Positions 15,301 through 25,953 of a stretch of 52,500 nt of DNA are shown here, in pieces. Within the stretch, counting starts at the first letter, position 1; every line of letters starts with the position of its first letter. The DNA comes from Mesostigma viride (taxonomy: Eukaryota > Streptophyta > Mesostigmatophyceae > Mesostigmatales > Mesostigmataceae), in NCBI GenBank assembly GCA_009746045.1, contig RPFO01000497.1:1247470-1299969 (forward strand). The letters are read 5' to 3'. The translations under genes were made by a program, and so were the position numbers. The notes beneath the pieces were generated by a model, which was not told where the DNA came from, ran no database searches, and saw only the letters and a program-made list of their open reading frames with translations.

Positions 15301-18300
15301 CATCCATGTGGCATGTGCGAGCAGGTACACCACCAACATCCCCCCCAAGACGATCGCCTGGCGGCTCACGCTGTTGCACTCGAGCGACATCACGCCGCAC
15401 CTGCCCAGCATCAAGCAGCCGGTGCTGCTGGTACGTAGCCCCTGGCCCCTTCGTATGAGCTCCCGGTGTGCTCAATCTGGATGAAGTCGTCTTCATCAGC
15501 TCATGGGGGCGCCCTTTGCCGGCATGTCGGTTTGGACCATGACAAGTGCCAACAGGGTGTGATGGTTTCCCACGGTGGTGCCCTGACACCATGCATCACG
15601 AGCTTCAACGCTGAGCGCGTGCCAATTCCACCGCAGGCACAACGCCTGCCATGTATTTCGCACACGCGACAGCTGGCACGTGTAAGATGGCGGGCCACTA
15701 GAATGGCGTAAGATGACTGTGTGTGTGTGTGTTAAGTGCCCCACGTGCGTCCCGTGCCGCAGCTGGTGCCCCGTGGCTGGCCTCGTAGCACTCGTGTACC
15801 CTTTCGCGGACAGCCATCGGACCCTATCTCCCCATGGGAGACGTGATGGAGCCCCAATGATGTAGCGGTGCCTTTCCTTTGGTGAATCATCAGGTCAGGT
15901 TTTTATGACGTGTAATGACTGGCTGGTGGTGTGGACCATCCATGGGCCCCCTTGACCCCCCCCTTTAACCCCTCGATGCCGCCTCTCTCTGCTTTCAGCC
16001 ACAGGTCCTCTCTTTGTATGCCAAATCTCGACATTGTCACTCTTGACATTTATAGATTCTTGACATTGACATCTCCCTGTGGTCCATCCTCCCTGTGGCT
16101 TGCTTGACACCTCCCTGTGGTCCACCCAGCTGGTTGCCGCCAAGGACCGGCTGCAGGCGTCGGTGGAGGAAGGCACGCGGCTGCAGAAGCTGCTGCCCAA
16201 CGCCACCAAGGTCGTGCTGCCTGACAGGTGTGTGACAGGCTCCAGCAAGCAAACCAAACGGCGGCGTGACTCATAGATTGTAGAAAAGCTCCATGGCTCG
16301 TTGAAGGCTGTCACATGGCGAGGCTGGAAATAGAGTGCTACTGATCGTAACACTCGTGACGAAGCTCCCTAGCCTCCCAATGGAGGTATGGTTCAGTTGA
16401 CAATTGACCTCGATTGACTCCCGATTCACGTTTTCCGGCTTCCTCACTAAACTTTCTTCTCCCCCTCATCCCTCACCATGACTGTCCCCTCGTGTTGCTG
16501 TTGGTTTGCAGCGGCCACACGGCGCTGCTGGAGGACGGTGTGGACCTGATGGAGCTGATGGAGAGTGCAGGCTTCCTGCCCCCGCCCAAGCAGGCGGCTG
16601 CAGAGGCAGGGGATACTGCGGTGACCACGCTCAGCAGCAAGGGTGCCGGCAAGGACGGCGCGAACGCCGCCATCCCAGAGCGCATGGACACGATCGATGA
16701 TGCAGTCATGGACGAGCTGGGGAAGCTGCTGGAGCCCTGGAAGGTGGGGGGGGGGCAGATGGACGACTGTGTCAAAGGAAGTTTATTGGAAGGTGAAGGG
16801 GGCTGGGTAGATGGTGTTGGGAGGGTAGGTGGGGGGCAGATAGACGGCTGTGTGAAAGGAAGTTTATTGGAAGGTGAAGGGGGCTGGGTAGATGGTGTGG
16901 GGAGGGGAGGTGGGGGCAGATAGACGGTTGTGTGAAAGGAAGTTTATTGGAAGGTGAAGGGGGCTGGGTAGATGGTGTTGGGAGGGGAGGGGGGCAGATG
17001 GACGACTGTGTGAAAGGAAGTTTATTGGAAGGTGAAGGGGGCTGGGTAGATGGTGTGGGGAGGGGAGGGGGGGCAGATGGACGACTGTGTGAAAGGAAGT
17101 TTATTGGAAGGTGAAGGGGGCTGGGTAGATGGTGTTGGGAGGGGAGGGGGGGGCAGATAGACAGTTGTATGAAAGCATTCGTATTGGGGGGTGAAGGGGG
17201 TCAAGTGGACAGTGGTGGGAGGGGAGGGGGGCGGATGGAAGTCGAAGATGAGGTGGCAATAATTGTTGTCATTTGAAGGTGATGTGTGTGTGTTGGGGGG
17301 CCGGGAAAGGGGGAATGGGGAGCTATGGGGGGCTTGTGGATACGTGATGGGCGCACTCACACACACACAGACACACACAAACACACGCAGAGGAGAGTGA
17401 GCCGGCACATCATCTATTGTTTTGCTATTCAAAACGGAATTTTTTGCTGTTGCACGTGTATGCTATGATGAATTGCGGGTGCCTTGTGCCCACTTGCACC
17501 TGTCCCATCGGTTCCCATGCACCACCTTCGCCTAAAGCCTCGATGGACTCTCACCCCTCCTCTTTAGCCCCCCCGTCCCCTTGGCCCCCTCCCCTTTCTT
17601 TTAACCTCCTTTGGACGCTTGTGCCCACTTTGCGTCTCTTCTTGTGTCAACTTATGTCTGCTTGCGCCCACACTCGTGTCTGCTTGTCGTCCTCGCCTGC
17701 GCGCAGATCCTGACGGCCCCGGTGATGAGCGGCCTGCACAACCTGCCCGAGTTCTCTGCCACCTCGGCCAAGCGGCCCATTCTGTTTGTTGGCAATCACA
17801 CCATGTTCGGGCTGTACGACCTGCCGCTGCTGCTGCACGAGGTACGCCCACATGCCCGCCCACTCCGTGTGGTCGGTCAGACAGGGTGGGTCAACGTGGC
17901 GACCAATTCATATTCTCACTCAATACATGGTGGTCATGGATGGTGGTGAAGTAGTGGGGATGGGGGGGGGTTTATCGTGCGAACGTGACTGGGAGCGGAG
18001 TTTTGTGAAGTAGGAGCTTTCTGGCTGGCCTTGAGGCAATTGCAATCATTCCTGCTACCTGGCAAGCTCTGTGTACTGATCGCCGACCTTCAGTGCTTAT
18101 CTCACAATTGGAATGCGTCATGGCGGACACGTGCACCACAGCTCGGCATGCGTGCCTTGGATCTCCTCACGCTGACCTGGCAATGGCGTGCTTGCCGCCT
18201 TGCAAAACTTCTGGCACTCAATCACATGCCTTGCATCCATGACTGGCACATTACATCCCTTGTCACCTTTTTCCCCTACACTTGCCGCAGCTGTACCTGC

Positions 18301-21300
18301 GAGGGTTCAAGTCGCGCGGGTTGGCCCACCCGGCGCACTGGCTGGGTCCCCAAGGCTTCCTATTCGAAAGGTGAGCCGCTGTGCTCTGGACTGCCCACAT
18401 ACCATGTGCCTGCTCTCTTGGGCGAATGTGCCCTTTCACACTTGGGGAGCCTGAGCTGCTGGCATGTTGCAACACCTGTTGTACTTTAACGGGGAGCGCG
18501 CAGCATGAAAGTATGACGCATTCAGTTCGTGCATGCGCAGTCCATGGGAGCTCATTACAGCACCTGTGTGTAGTCTGCTATGTCCGGCCCATGTGCCGAG
18601 AATGGGAGAATCTATCTTTTTTACCGCATCCCTGCTGTTGAGTCACCTCACATCGGTTGCGTCGTCGCTCCTCATCCGTGCATCGTGACACCGCCTTCCA
18701 ACCCTTTCAGGTTTGGGGCCACCAAGGCGTCTCCGTTTGCAGCCTACCGGCTGTTGAAGGTGCGTCCTTACTCGCCGGCTGCTGGGCATGCTCGTTGCCA
18801 GGCAGTGCTTTCCGTAGCGAGTAACCATATCGAGCATAGTAACAATCAGTCATTTTCGGATTGGTTGGCTGTAGAGAATGAGACACTCTGGATCTCTGCG
18901 GCCTAGCCCTGTCAAGGTCTCAGCGATGTTATCGGTTCTAAGATAGCACCGTTGTCGGGACCCCTTCTTTATCCTTATTTTTATCGGGACCTCAATACTA
19001 GTGCGTGTAGGCGTGTGAGTGTTACCTGCGCCAACCGTCCGAGATCTAGTTAGGCTGTTAGCTGTCATGTGTTCTGGCAAAATCGTTTCTGATTCTGGAT
19101 ACTGTTTCTGAACTCAATCTGAGCGGTCACATGCTTCAGGGCTTCGCTGGGCTCATGGCTTGCTTGCTGACTGCATGCATTGGTGAATTAATTGCTCGAT
19201 GCGAATAACAAATGTCACCACAGAAAATGTCACTAGCTTTTCTGAAAAGATACTATATGCTTTTTTTCTTTGCCTTGGCTGTGCTATACCCCACCACCCG
19301 CAGGACAAGGAGAACGTGCTGCTCTTCCCGGGTGGCGCGCGGGAGGTGACGCGCCGAAAGGTAAACGCATAGACCAGGCAATGCCGAAAGGTTATTCGCA
19401 TAGACCAGGCGCTCTTGCCGGCAGCAGGTGGGACATACCGGGGGCTGGCTGCGTGGGCATGACTGGAACCGTATCATCACACCACATTCCAAAGCGCTCG
19501 CTCCGCCACGCGCTCATGCACAGGCATGGTTGGCTAGATTTGTCCATGGCGGTGCAGCCGTGCACCCCTTTCACCCATGACGGTAGAGAAGGTAGTAGCA
19601 CGAGGTGCCCACAATGCCCATGTTTCCTGTTGTTGCCTGGGTGCCTGTGAGCCGACACCGCTGACAAATGAACGCCCCTCCTTTGATCACCCCCTTGTTG
19701 GCATGCACACAGACATGCTGTGCCCCTACGTCCCCACCCCTCCCCTCATAATGGCATGTGCCCAACTCCCTTCCCGGCCACACTCACACTGGCCATTTCT
19801 ATTGCTGTGTTATTTTCTCCCTATTACTTTCTTTTTCCCCCTGTTGCTGGTTGTCTCATCGATACGTAGCATAGTCCCCCTTGTTGATATTGTGACTTGG
19901 CCCCTCCCTTGTCATACCCCTTGATTTCCCCCCTTGGCCCCCCCCGAACCCACCCCCAGGGCGAGCGCTACGTGCTCAAGTGGAAGGAGCACGGCGACTT
20001 TGTGCGCATGGCATCCAAGCTGGGCGCGATTATCGTGCCCTTTGCCGCCCTCGGCGCCGACGACGCGTACGTCTTTTCGCTAGGATTCCGTTCCAGGATC
20101 AGTCGTAGCACGTTTTGTTCCTTGGGGTTCCTTTTCAAAGCACTCTCTAGCGTGTCCTGCTACCTACAAAAAATTTTTGCGACCAATTCTAGCTAAAGAA
20201 ACCAGCTATTACCTTCCTAGCTCGTCAAAGGCATGGGTTTCCGCTCCGCAGCCGGCCGCGCCTCATGCCACATGATGGCCCAAACGTGAGGGGGCAGATC
20301 AGGTGATGTATGGAGCTGGCTGCACCTCGCCTACCCCCGCTTGCGTGCCCCATCTGTACTGCACCCACCCTCGTCACACACACGCGCACACACACACACA
20401 AACGCAAAATCAATAATTACTCTCGCTCACGCTTGTTGATCTGCGTGCGTTTCGCCCCCCTTGTTGCTCTGTGTGCAACGTGTCCCCCTCGCTGTGTGCG
20501 CCAGTTTCGACATTGTCTACGACGCGGACGACATCCTGCGCTCGCCGCTGGGCCCGCTGGTCAAGCTCATCCTGGGTGAGACCGGGCTAGGGGAGGAGGC
20601 CGTGCTGCCCGTCACACGGCTGCCCTTCGTGGGTATCCCCAGGTGAGGGCCGGGCGCCATGGGTCCGTGAACCACGCCGGATGTGGATTTGCACTGACCA
20701 ATTAATATGCTCGTGACTGCGTCACGTGGGTGCCAGTAAAGGGACCTACGATTCCTACACAGGGGATGTGCATGGCTGGCATCACGCACGATATGGTTCT
20801 TCATGGTGCCACATTGTACGAGTTGGTTGGGGAAACCATGGTGGGGAGAGAAGAAAGTGTGGCACAACTCAAGGGTTCGTGTGGATTTATAGAACTGCTA
20901 TTGGGTACAACTTGTTACGTGCATGGCCGGCCAGCCTGTATGGCCTGCTGGGGACGTTTTGCTCGCAAGTCATGGCCGAGCAGCGGTGACATGCCGCCTC
21001 CCTTGATATTTTCCCTGTATTACAGGTCTATCAAAGAGTACAGCAAAAGGGTTGGATTGTGAAAATGTTGATAGTTTTCTAGTTTACAGGTCTATCAAAG
21101 AGTACAACAAAGGGGTTGGATTGTGAAAATGTTGATAGTTTTCTAGTTTACAGATCTAGGAAAGAGTACGCGTGGGGGAAAGCTGGTCATGCGGTTGTCA
21201 ATGGTCTGGCTTCTGCTTCCTCATAATCTAGTCTTATATGTGTAATCTTGTTTTGTCCGTCACTCAAGGGCAGCAGATGCATGGATAGAGAGAGCTCACC

Positions 21301-22001
21301 CTCTGTGTGGTGCATGTCTGCGTGCGTGGGGACGCTGGCATCCTGTCCACCCCACGCCATCATGCCTCTCCCGTACCACTCTCCCCCCCCCGCCCCCGGT
21401 CGCCCTCTGCTGCAGCCCCATCCCCATCCCCACGGTGGAGCGTCTCTACTTCCACTTCTGCGAGCCGATTGACACAATGGTGTACGACGTGGACCTGGAC
21501 GACCCGCAGCAGGTGGGTGGCCTGCACGTCCCGGGAACTCAAGTCTCATGGCCTCAACTTAATGGCTTCGTGAATGTGCGCTCATGCAGTGCGCCTACAC
21601 GTTTTCATGGCAGCTAATGCGCCTGCCTACCCTTGCCTTCAACTCCCTTTCTGACCACTGTGTTGTTGCCTTGCCCATCCATCATTTCCCATGGGTCTTC
21701 ACTGGAGAGCACATGACAACTGAGCATGCCACTCATCACAACATGTGTGCCATTTTATCTGGGCATCCCTTCCCCCCCCCCCCCCCCCAACCCTCCCCCA
21801 TCATCTCCATCTCATCACCAATAGTGCTCGGAGCTCTACAACGACGTGCGGATGCGCGTGGAAGACGGCCTGCAGACACTGCAGCAGCTGCGGGAGCAGG
21901 ACCCACAGCGGCAGCTGTCTACCCGCATTGTTGCCAAAGTGCAGGAACTATTCCCGTTCCTTAAGTCGGACGCGGACGGCTCGAGGACTCTGCCAGGGTA
22001 G
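6369..22001 (+). CDS. PES: Phytyl ester synthase-like protein: N-terminal coiled coil, alpha/beta hydrolase and acyltransferase
   Basis: PES proteins esterify phytol and make triacylglycerol in plastid plastoglobules. Nineteen exons: 6369-7427, 8317-9666, 10201-10635, 11388-11600, 11975-12229, 12698-13027, 14295-14399, 14967-15031, 15325-15430, 16130-16227, 16512-16743, 17707-17841, 18291-18370, 18711-18759, 19304-19360, 19960-20066, 20505-20642, 21416-21512, 21825-22001; 1,695 residues, frame kept throughout. Residues ~1-353 are low-complexity with a Glu run. Residues ~354-1060 are an Ala/Glu/Lys/Arg coiled coil. Exon 5 joins it to the hydrolase (LLYLPGLDGTGQ). Triad candidates are Ser ~1192 (AESFSG), Asp ~1312 (AAKDRL) and His ~1341 (DSGHTALLEDGVDL). 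The acyltransferase has GNHTMFGLYD (~1445), LLFPGGAREV (~1511), FVRMASKLGAIIVPF and PTVERLYFHFCEPID. Plant PES has about 700 residues, so the first ~1,000 are extra. ATG 6369 has a GCCGCC context; an in-frame ATG at 6135 would add 78 transit-like residues, and an upstream exon is possible. Family certain, 5' end not. Confidence 0.9.
6829..6879 (+). repeat. (GAG)n tract encoding a poly-Glu run in PES-like exon 1
   Basis: The tract encodes about 17 consecutive Glu with one or two GAA codons, followed by Asp-Asp-Ser. It lies between low-complexity Ala/Gly and Pro/Thr/Ala segments (about residues 154-171). Confidence 0.85.
7960..8300 (+). repeat. 42-bp minisatellite ending at the 3' splice site of PES-like intron 1
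   Basis: There are about eight units of 42 bp beginning ATCTATCGGC, at 8015, 8057, 8099 and so on. The last truncated ATCTATCGGC runs directly into the pyrimidine tract and CAG at 8316. Units differ by a few bases. Confidence 0.85.
9660..9930 (+). repeat. Degenerate echoes of the exon-2 donor junction in PES-like intron 2
   Basis: The exon 2 junction reads GCTAAGCTG then GTGGGTGGG. Downstream come about six loose copies of the pattern GGCCAAGC-AGGTGGG (near 9728, 9798, 9829, 9860, 9880 and 9910), each with G-rich spacers. The similarity is weak and only suggestive. Confidence 0.45.
13016..13960 (+). repeat. 31-bp minisatellite grown from the exon-6 5' splice junction in PES-like intron 6
   Basis: The exon end plus donor (GTGCTG then GTGGGTGGGG) is repeated at 31-bp steps: 13022, 13053, 13084, 13115. 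It then continues as a diverged unit with GGGTTGACACGGGGCATC to about 13960, roughly 30 copies. The first four units keep the donor unchanged. Long proline-rich open frames on the opposite strand are artefacts of this array. Confidence 0.95.
16744..17190 (+). repeat. ~80-bp minisatellite starting exactly at the exon-11 donor of the PES-like gene
   Basis: Five units carry TTTATTGGAAGGTGAAGGGG, at about 16781, 16862, 16942, 17020 and 17099. The first begins at the GT of the splice donor (TGGAAG then GTGGGGGG), and each unit holds a second GGAAG-GTG junction-like site. Confidence 0.9.
21023..21171 (+). repeat. ~63-bp tandem repeat in PES-like intron 17
   Basis: There are two nearly identical units and a third truncated one, starting ACAGGTCTATCAAAGAGTAC. 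There is no link to a splice junction. Confidence 0.85.
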
Positions 22002-22323
22002 GACGTTAGCACGAGTATGCGTTGGGCGCCAAGTTGAGCGCGAGGTTTTGTTTGTGAAACGGTTAGTTAAACTTGCTCATATGGTACACCTCGGAGTGGG
22101 CAGAAGTTCCTCTCAGACATCTCAGGCGGCTATCAGTCTGGCAAGTGCTGGTCCTTGCGCGGTAGCGGTTAATTTTTTACGGCTATTTCCTCACCTTACA
22201 GGTGGCCAGGCAGGCAAATCGCCCGCATGTCCGAAATCTTCCTTGCCAAGATTTGTTAAGATTTGCTCTACGATGATTCTGTTGGATATTGGTAGTTGGG
22301 GTTAAATTATTATGTCTAGTGCA

Positions 22324-22328
22324 TGTAA
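22324..22328 (+). promoter_or_regulatory. TGTAA poly(A) signal of the PES-like gene
   Basis: TGTAA lies 323 nt after the stop codon at 22001. A second copy lies at 22376-22380. Either would fit a green-algal 3' end. Confidence 0.4.
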
Positions 22329-22518
22329 CCTGTTTGTGCTTTCTGACTGCTCTGCCGCTCGTTTTATCAATAATATGTAATTCTAAGCTTTTTGTTGAAT
22401 TTTTGCAACACCGATGACAATGTACCATGGGCTTATACAGAAGGTCAGGATTGTAATTGCATGCAGGTCTATTCGTTGATGCAACTAATAATTAATTAAT
22501 TAATAGTTGAACATAACT

Positions 22519-23203
22519 CCGTTGGGAGTATACATAACACATGGCCCTGAGAAGGGGCCTATGGTTTTTAATACATCCTGGGCGATAACCTGCAAGTAAG
22601 TAAGCACTTGCGTGTCATACCCATTGGCATGCCACGGCACGCAACTTACTATATGCTAATCTCATTAGAAAAATGATTACACGAAAGTTACAAATATCGT
22701 CTGCATCATTGAATTAACTTAAATTAAATTGAATTATTACATGAATCCGTTGGGAGATCATGCATGTAGCACATATTCCTTGCTAGCCACCGTGGCCTTA
22801 ATGTACATGTACGCCTATTAATATGGGCCCCCTACCAGCTGATTACTTAGCATTATTTAGCCATGCATGTACATGTGTGCCTATGATGTGCCATGGCCAC
22901 ACCCCAGATGATGCCTAGCTTTATTTAGTTATGCTGTGCCCATGCAGAGAGCTAATCTGCTGAGAAGCCATGCCCTAGCCATTGTTTAGCCACATGATGA
23001 TCTTCCCCCCTATGTCTGCGCCCCGGCCTAGGTGCTGAAATACATAGTGGTGTGCCGCCCACCACTATGTATCCCACCTGAGGTGCACCGAGAGCAGGTG
23101 TAGTTTACACCCTACCCTAGCTTGTGCACAGGAAGTAGCCAAGAGTGTATATTAAAAGCCATACGCCACTTCTCAGGGATATGTGCTACATTTACTCCCA
23201 ACG
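22519..23203. mobile_element. Non-autonomous element with ~55-bp terminal inverted repeats (MITE-like)
   Basis: The left end starts CCGTTGGGAGTATACATAAC and continues through CCCTGAGAAGGGGCCTATGG. The right end (23147-23203), read on the other strand, starts CGTTGGGAGTAAATGTAGCA and continues through CCCTGAGAAGTGGCGTATGG. The two arms match over about 55 bp with some mismatches. No open reading frame is inside. A perfect 13-bp hairpin lies at 23040-23072, and an internal partial end copy starts near 22749. Flanks are AT-rich; no clear target-site duplication is visible. A second, partial copy lies at 37790-38118. Confidence 0.7.
23040..23072. repeat. Perfect 13-bp inverted repeat inside the TIR element
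   Basis: ATACATAGTGGTG and its exact complement are separated by 7 bases. The left arm alone is kept in the second copy of the element near 37974. Confidence 0.85.
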
Positions 23204-23930
23204 ACTATTCTGATTAACGACTATATTTTAATTTGTCGACTATCTTCTTGCACTATTTGTCGACTATCGTCTTGTTGAACTCTTGCAGCGTTTATTGGTC
23301 AAAGACTATGACCGAGCCATTATGCTCCGTCAAGTCCGATGTTTTTTGCAACGTCACCCACATCTGTTCGGTGCTGCCCCTTGGCACAAGCTCTACAAAC
23401 AGGTCGTGGACCGGCTGGATCGCATAGTATCTCCGCACATCTGAACCCTGTGATGCCAGATCTCCTTTGCGGCCGTTCCGAGCTTGGCACTGGATTCGTT
23501 GTCCACATCGTCGCGTCGCTGCCGCAACACGATGTTTTCTGGCATCCGCGGGCTTTTGGTTCCCGCCGCACATTTGAAAGTGCTGTCCTCCGGCTTTTTG
23601 CCTTTGCACCGTGTGCAGTTCTTGGACGTTTGGAATCATGGCATGGCTAACGTGATGACTGACTAGCTAGACCTTTTCAGTGGTTTTCCATTTGCGGGTA
23701 TTTCCTCGTAAATGGTGGGAGAGCGATCGCAGCAATGGTGCTCACCACTAGACACTCCCGGCCAGTTAGGCTAGAAACACACGCCCTGATCAAGCATGCT
23801 GTTTCCGGCCCCACCGTCTAGGTCATCTAGTCGCTCCACACGTAAGCCAGCCATAATTTCAATGCACAAGGATACACATTTCCATCACCATTCATCTTCA
23901 TCATCCTGAACGACTCGAAAACGCGGAAAA

Positions 23931-25124
23931 GATAACGGCAGGCTCGAGCTACCATGGTCCGGATTCTCCCGATTTCTGGCCTGCGCTGGTTGTCTCTTTG
24001 ACTATATCAAGGCCTTTGACACGGTCCTCTGGGAGGCTCTTTCAGTTTGGGCCATCCTAGCTCTGGACCGGGTACGTACCACCAGCGTTTATTGCTGCCA
24101 TTCGTCGAGACTGTATGAGGGCTCACAGGCAGTAGTGCGGACTGCGGAAGGCACCACCTCACCGGCCATTCCCCCTTCACCACGGGGTGTGGCAAGGTTG
24201 TGTCCTGGACCCCCATATCTGTTCATTATTGTCGTGGATCACGTCATGCGCCGGGCACGTGCGCGCTTTACTGCTCTTAAGGGGTTCGAGCCCGGCTTGG
24301 ACATCCTTAACGAGCGCGAGCATGGCGGGGTGGCCACTGGCTACCGCCTGGCCAACCTGATTTATGCGGACGACACCACCCTCATCGCGCGCGCCCTGAG
24401 CACATTCAGACCTGGCTGGACTGTCTGGGCTTGGAGGCGAGGGCGGTGGGGTTGGAGATTAGTGTCAAAACTGAGGCGATGGTGATTGGGGCCTCCAGTC
24501 GCCCACCGCTGCCACGCCGGTGACGGGACGGAGGTTGATTCCGTTCCGTGACCGCTTCAAACTGTTGGGGAGCATGCTCAGTCCCTGACACCGCCGACGA
24601 TGTGGACATCCGCTGATCGGCCTGGCCTGGGCCAGGCTCCGTTCGCTCAACACCAACTGGCGCTCGAAGGGCGCATGGGCGAGCACCGCAAGCGCATGCT
24701 CTTCAAGGTCCTCGTCCTCACGGTGCTCACGTATGGCGCTGCATGGGCGTGGACACTCACGGACACATAATTGGCGGCTAAGCTCGACGGCGCGGTTTAC
24801 AGGATGCTCCACTGGTCCTCAGTGCATGCAGGGTTTTCCAAGCATAGGTCATTAGAGTCTCTGTATCAGCCGATGCCTGGTATTTCCGACGAGATTAGGC
24901 AGCGTAGGATAGCATTTGTAGGACATCTTGCTCGCACCAGCCAGGTCGACACCGCCCTTGGTCTGGTCGGCCCCCAGCGGCTCGCGGGCGGGGTCGCGTT
25001 TGTCGCGCAGGGCTTGCCTGGCCTGGATAACGGCAGGGAGCCGATGCAAGCTGTTGAACCGAGGCGCGGTCGCATGGGGGGCAGTAGGGGCCCGGCGGCG
25101 GGCAGCTGGCCAGTTAACTGTTAA
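23931..25124 (+). pseudogene. Degraded LINE reverse transcriptase fragment
   Basis: Pieces of a LINE ORF2 reverse transcriptase appear in order but in several frames. FDYIKAFDTVLWEAL is near 24000. HGVWQGCVLDP, then a shift, then YLFIIVVDHVM lies near 24180-24240. The catalytic YADDTTLIAR follows near 24365, then FKLLGSMLS near 24558. The C-terminal part FKVLVLTVLTYGAAWAWTLT, RMLHWS and RRIAFVGHLART is near 24700-24940. Multiple frameshifts and stops show it is dead. It starts just after a short sequence (23931-23969) that also follows the second TIR-element copy at 38174. Confidence 0.8.
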
Positions 25125-25385
25125 GTGCCGGATCGAGGGCAACGGCCGGGCCGGCGGCAGTCAGCTGGGTGTGGCAGCCCGGGATCGAGGTCCAGGGCGT
25201 TGACGACTGCGCTTAAATCCGCGGGCACACGCTTATTATGGGCGAGCTTGTCGGGGAAGCCCTCCAAGGCTTTGTCAGATTTCTCAAGCAGCTGTAGTTT
25301 CCGCAAATTAGGTACATATAGGTGTGGCCTTATAAGGCCGCATGTCTATGGGAGTGGGAGGGGAAGCGCAGGCGGATGCGGGCGG
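25125..25385. other. Unassigned sequence between the two LINE fragments
   Basis: There is short open sequence on both strands with no family I recognise. Position suggests it is more LINE debris. Confidence 0.3.
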
Positions 25386-25589
25386 TTACCGAAGGCGGTG
25401 ATCTGAACGCACCAGGGGGGTCAGACTCGTGTAACTCGGGCAGCTAGTACAGATCCTTGGTGGCGCTTCAATGCGTACTACAACATAGTCAAGGCAGCGG
25501 TGCACATCACCGGTTGGCGAGATGCGTGTTACCAAATCAGCATGAATATGTGGGAAGCGAGTATTGGCAGCCACTAAATCACATGACAA
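25386..25589 (-). pseudogene. LINE endonuclease-domain fragment, antisense to the neighbouring RT fragment
   Basis: The minus strand encodes VAANTRFPHIHADLVTRISP and then HRCLDYVVVR. This resembles the end of the exonuclease-endonuclease-phosphatase domain of LINE ORF2, where a conserved Asp precedes a Tyr and hydrophobic residues. It is a short remnant, inverted relative to the RT fragment upstream, so the debris has been rearranged or comes from two insertions. Confidence 0.5.
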
Positions 25590-25953
25590 AAGCAGCTAAG
25601 GTCAGCGAAAAGCCTGATTAGTACGGGCTAGATGGCCAGCAAACTGCAGTCTATGCTCTGGAGTATCCCATGCCGGCTTGTAGTTGTTTTGTAGTGCATG
25701 CATGGTATCTCTTGCTAGCCTCGGCTTTGGTTATGTTTGGGTGCCTTCGCTCTGATGTAAGTAATTATAATTTTCAATATATACACACTATACAATCTTA
25801 GTAGTACCAGTATACAATCTTAATGTGGGGCAGCTTGGCCCAGTATGTGCCTAGCTCCACGGCAATGACCTGGTGCAATTACTATAAATGCGAGTACTAA
25901 AAGCGATAACAGGTACAAACAAATGCTCAGTTGAATGCATGCGAGCTGAATCA

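Noticed and set aside
24278-24300. tRNA-like T-arm GGTTCGAGCCC
   Set aside because: No matching acceptor or anticodon stems. It lies in LINE RT coding sequence.
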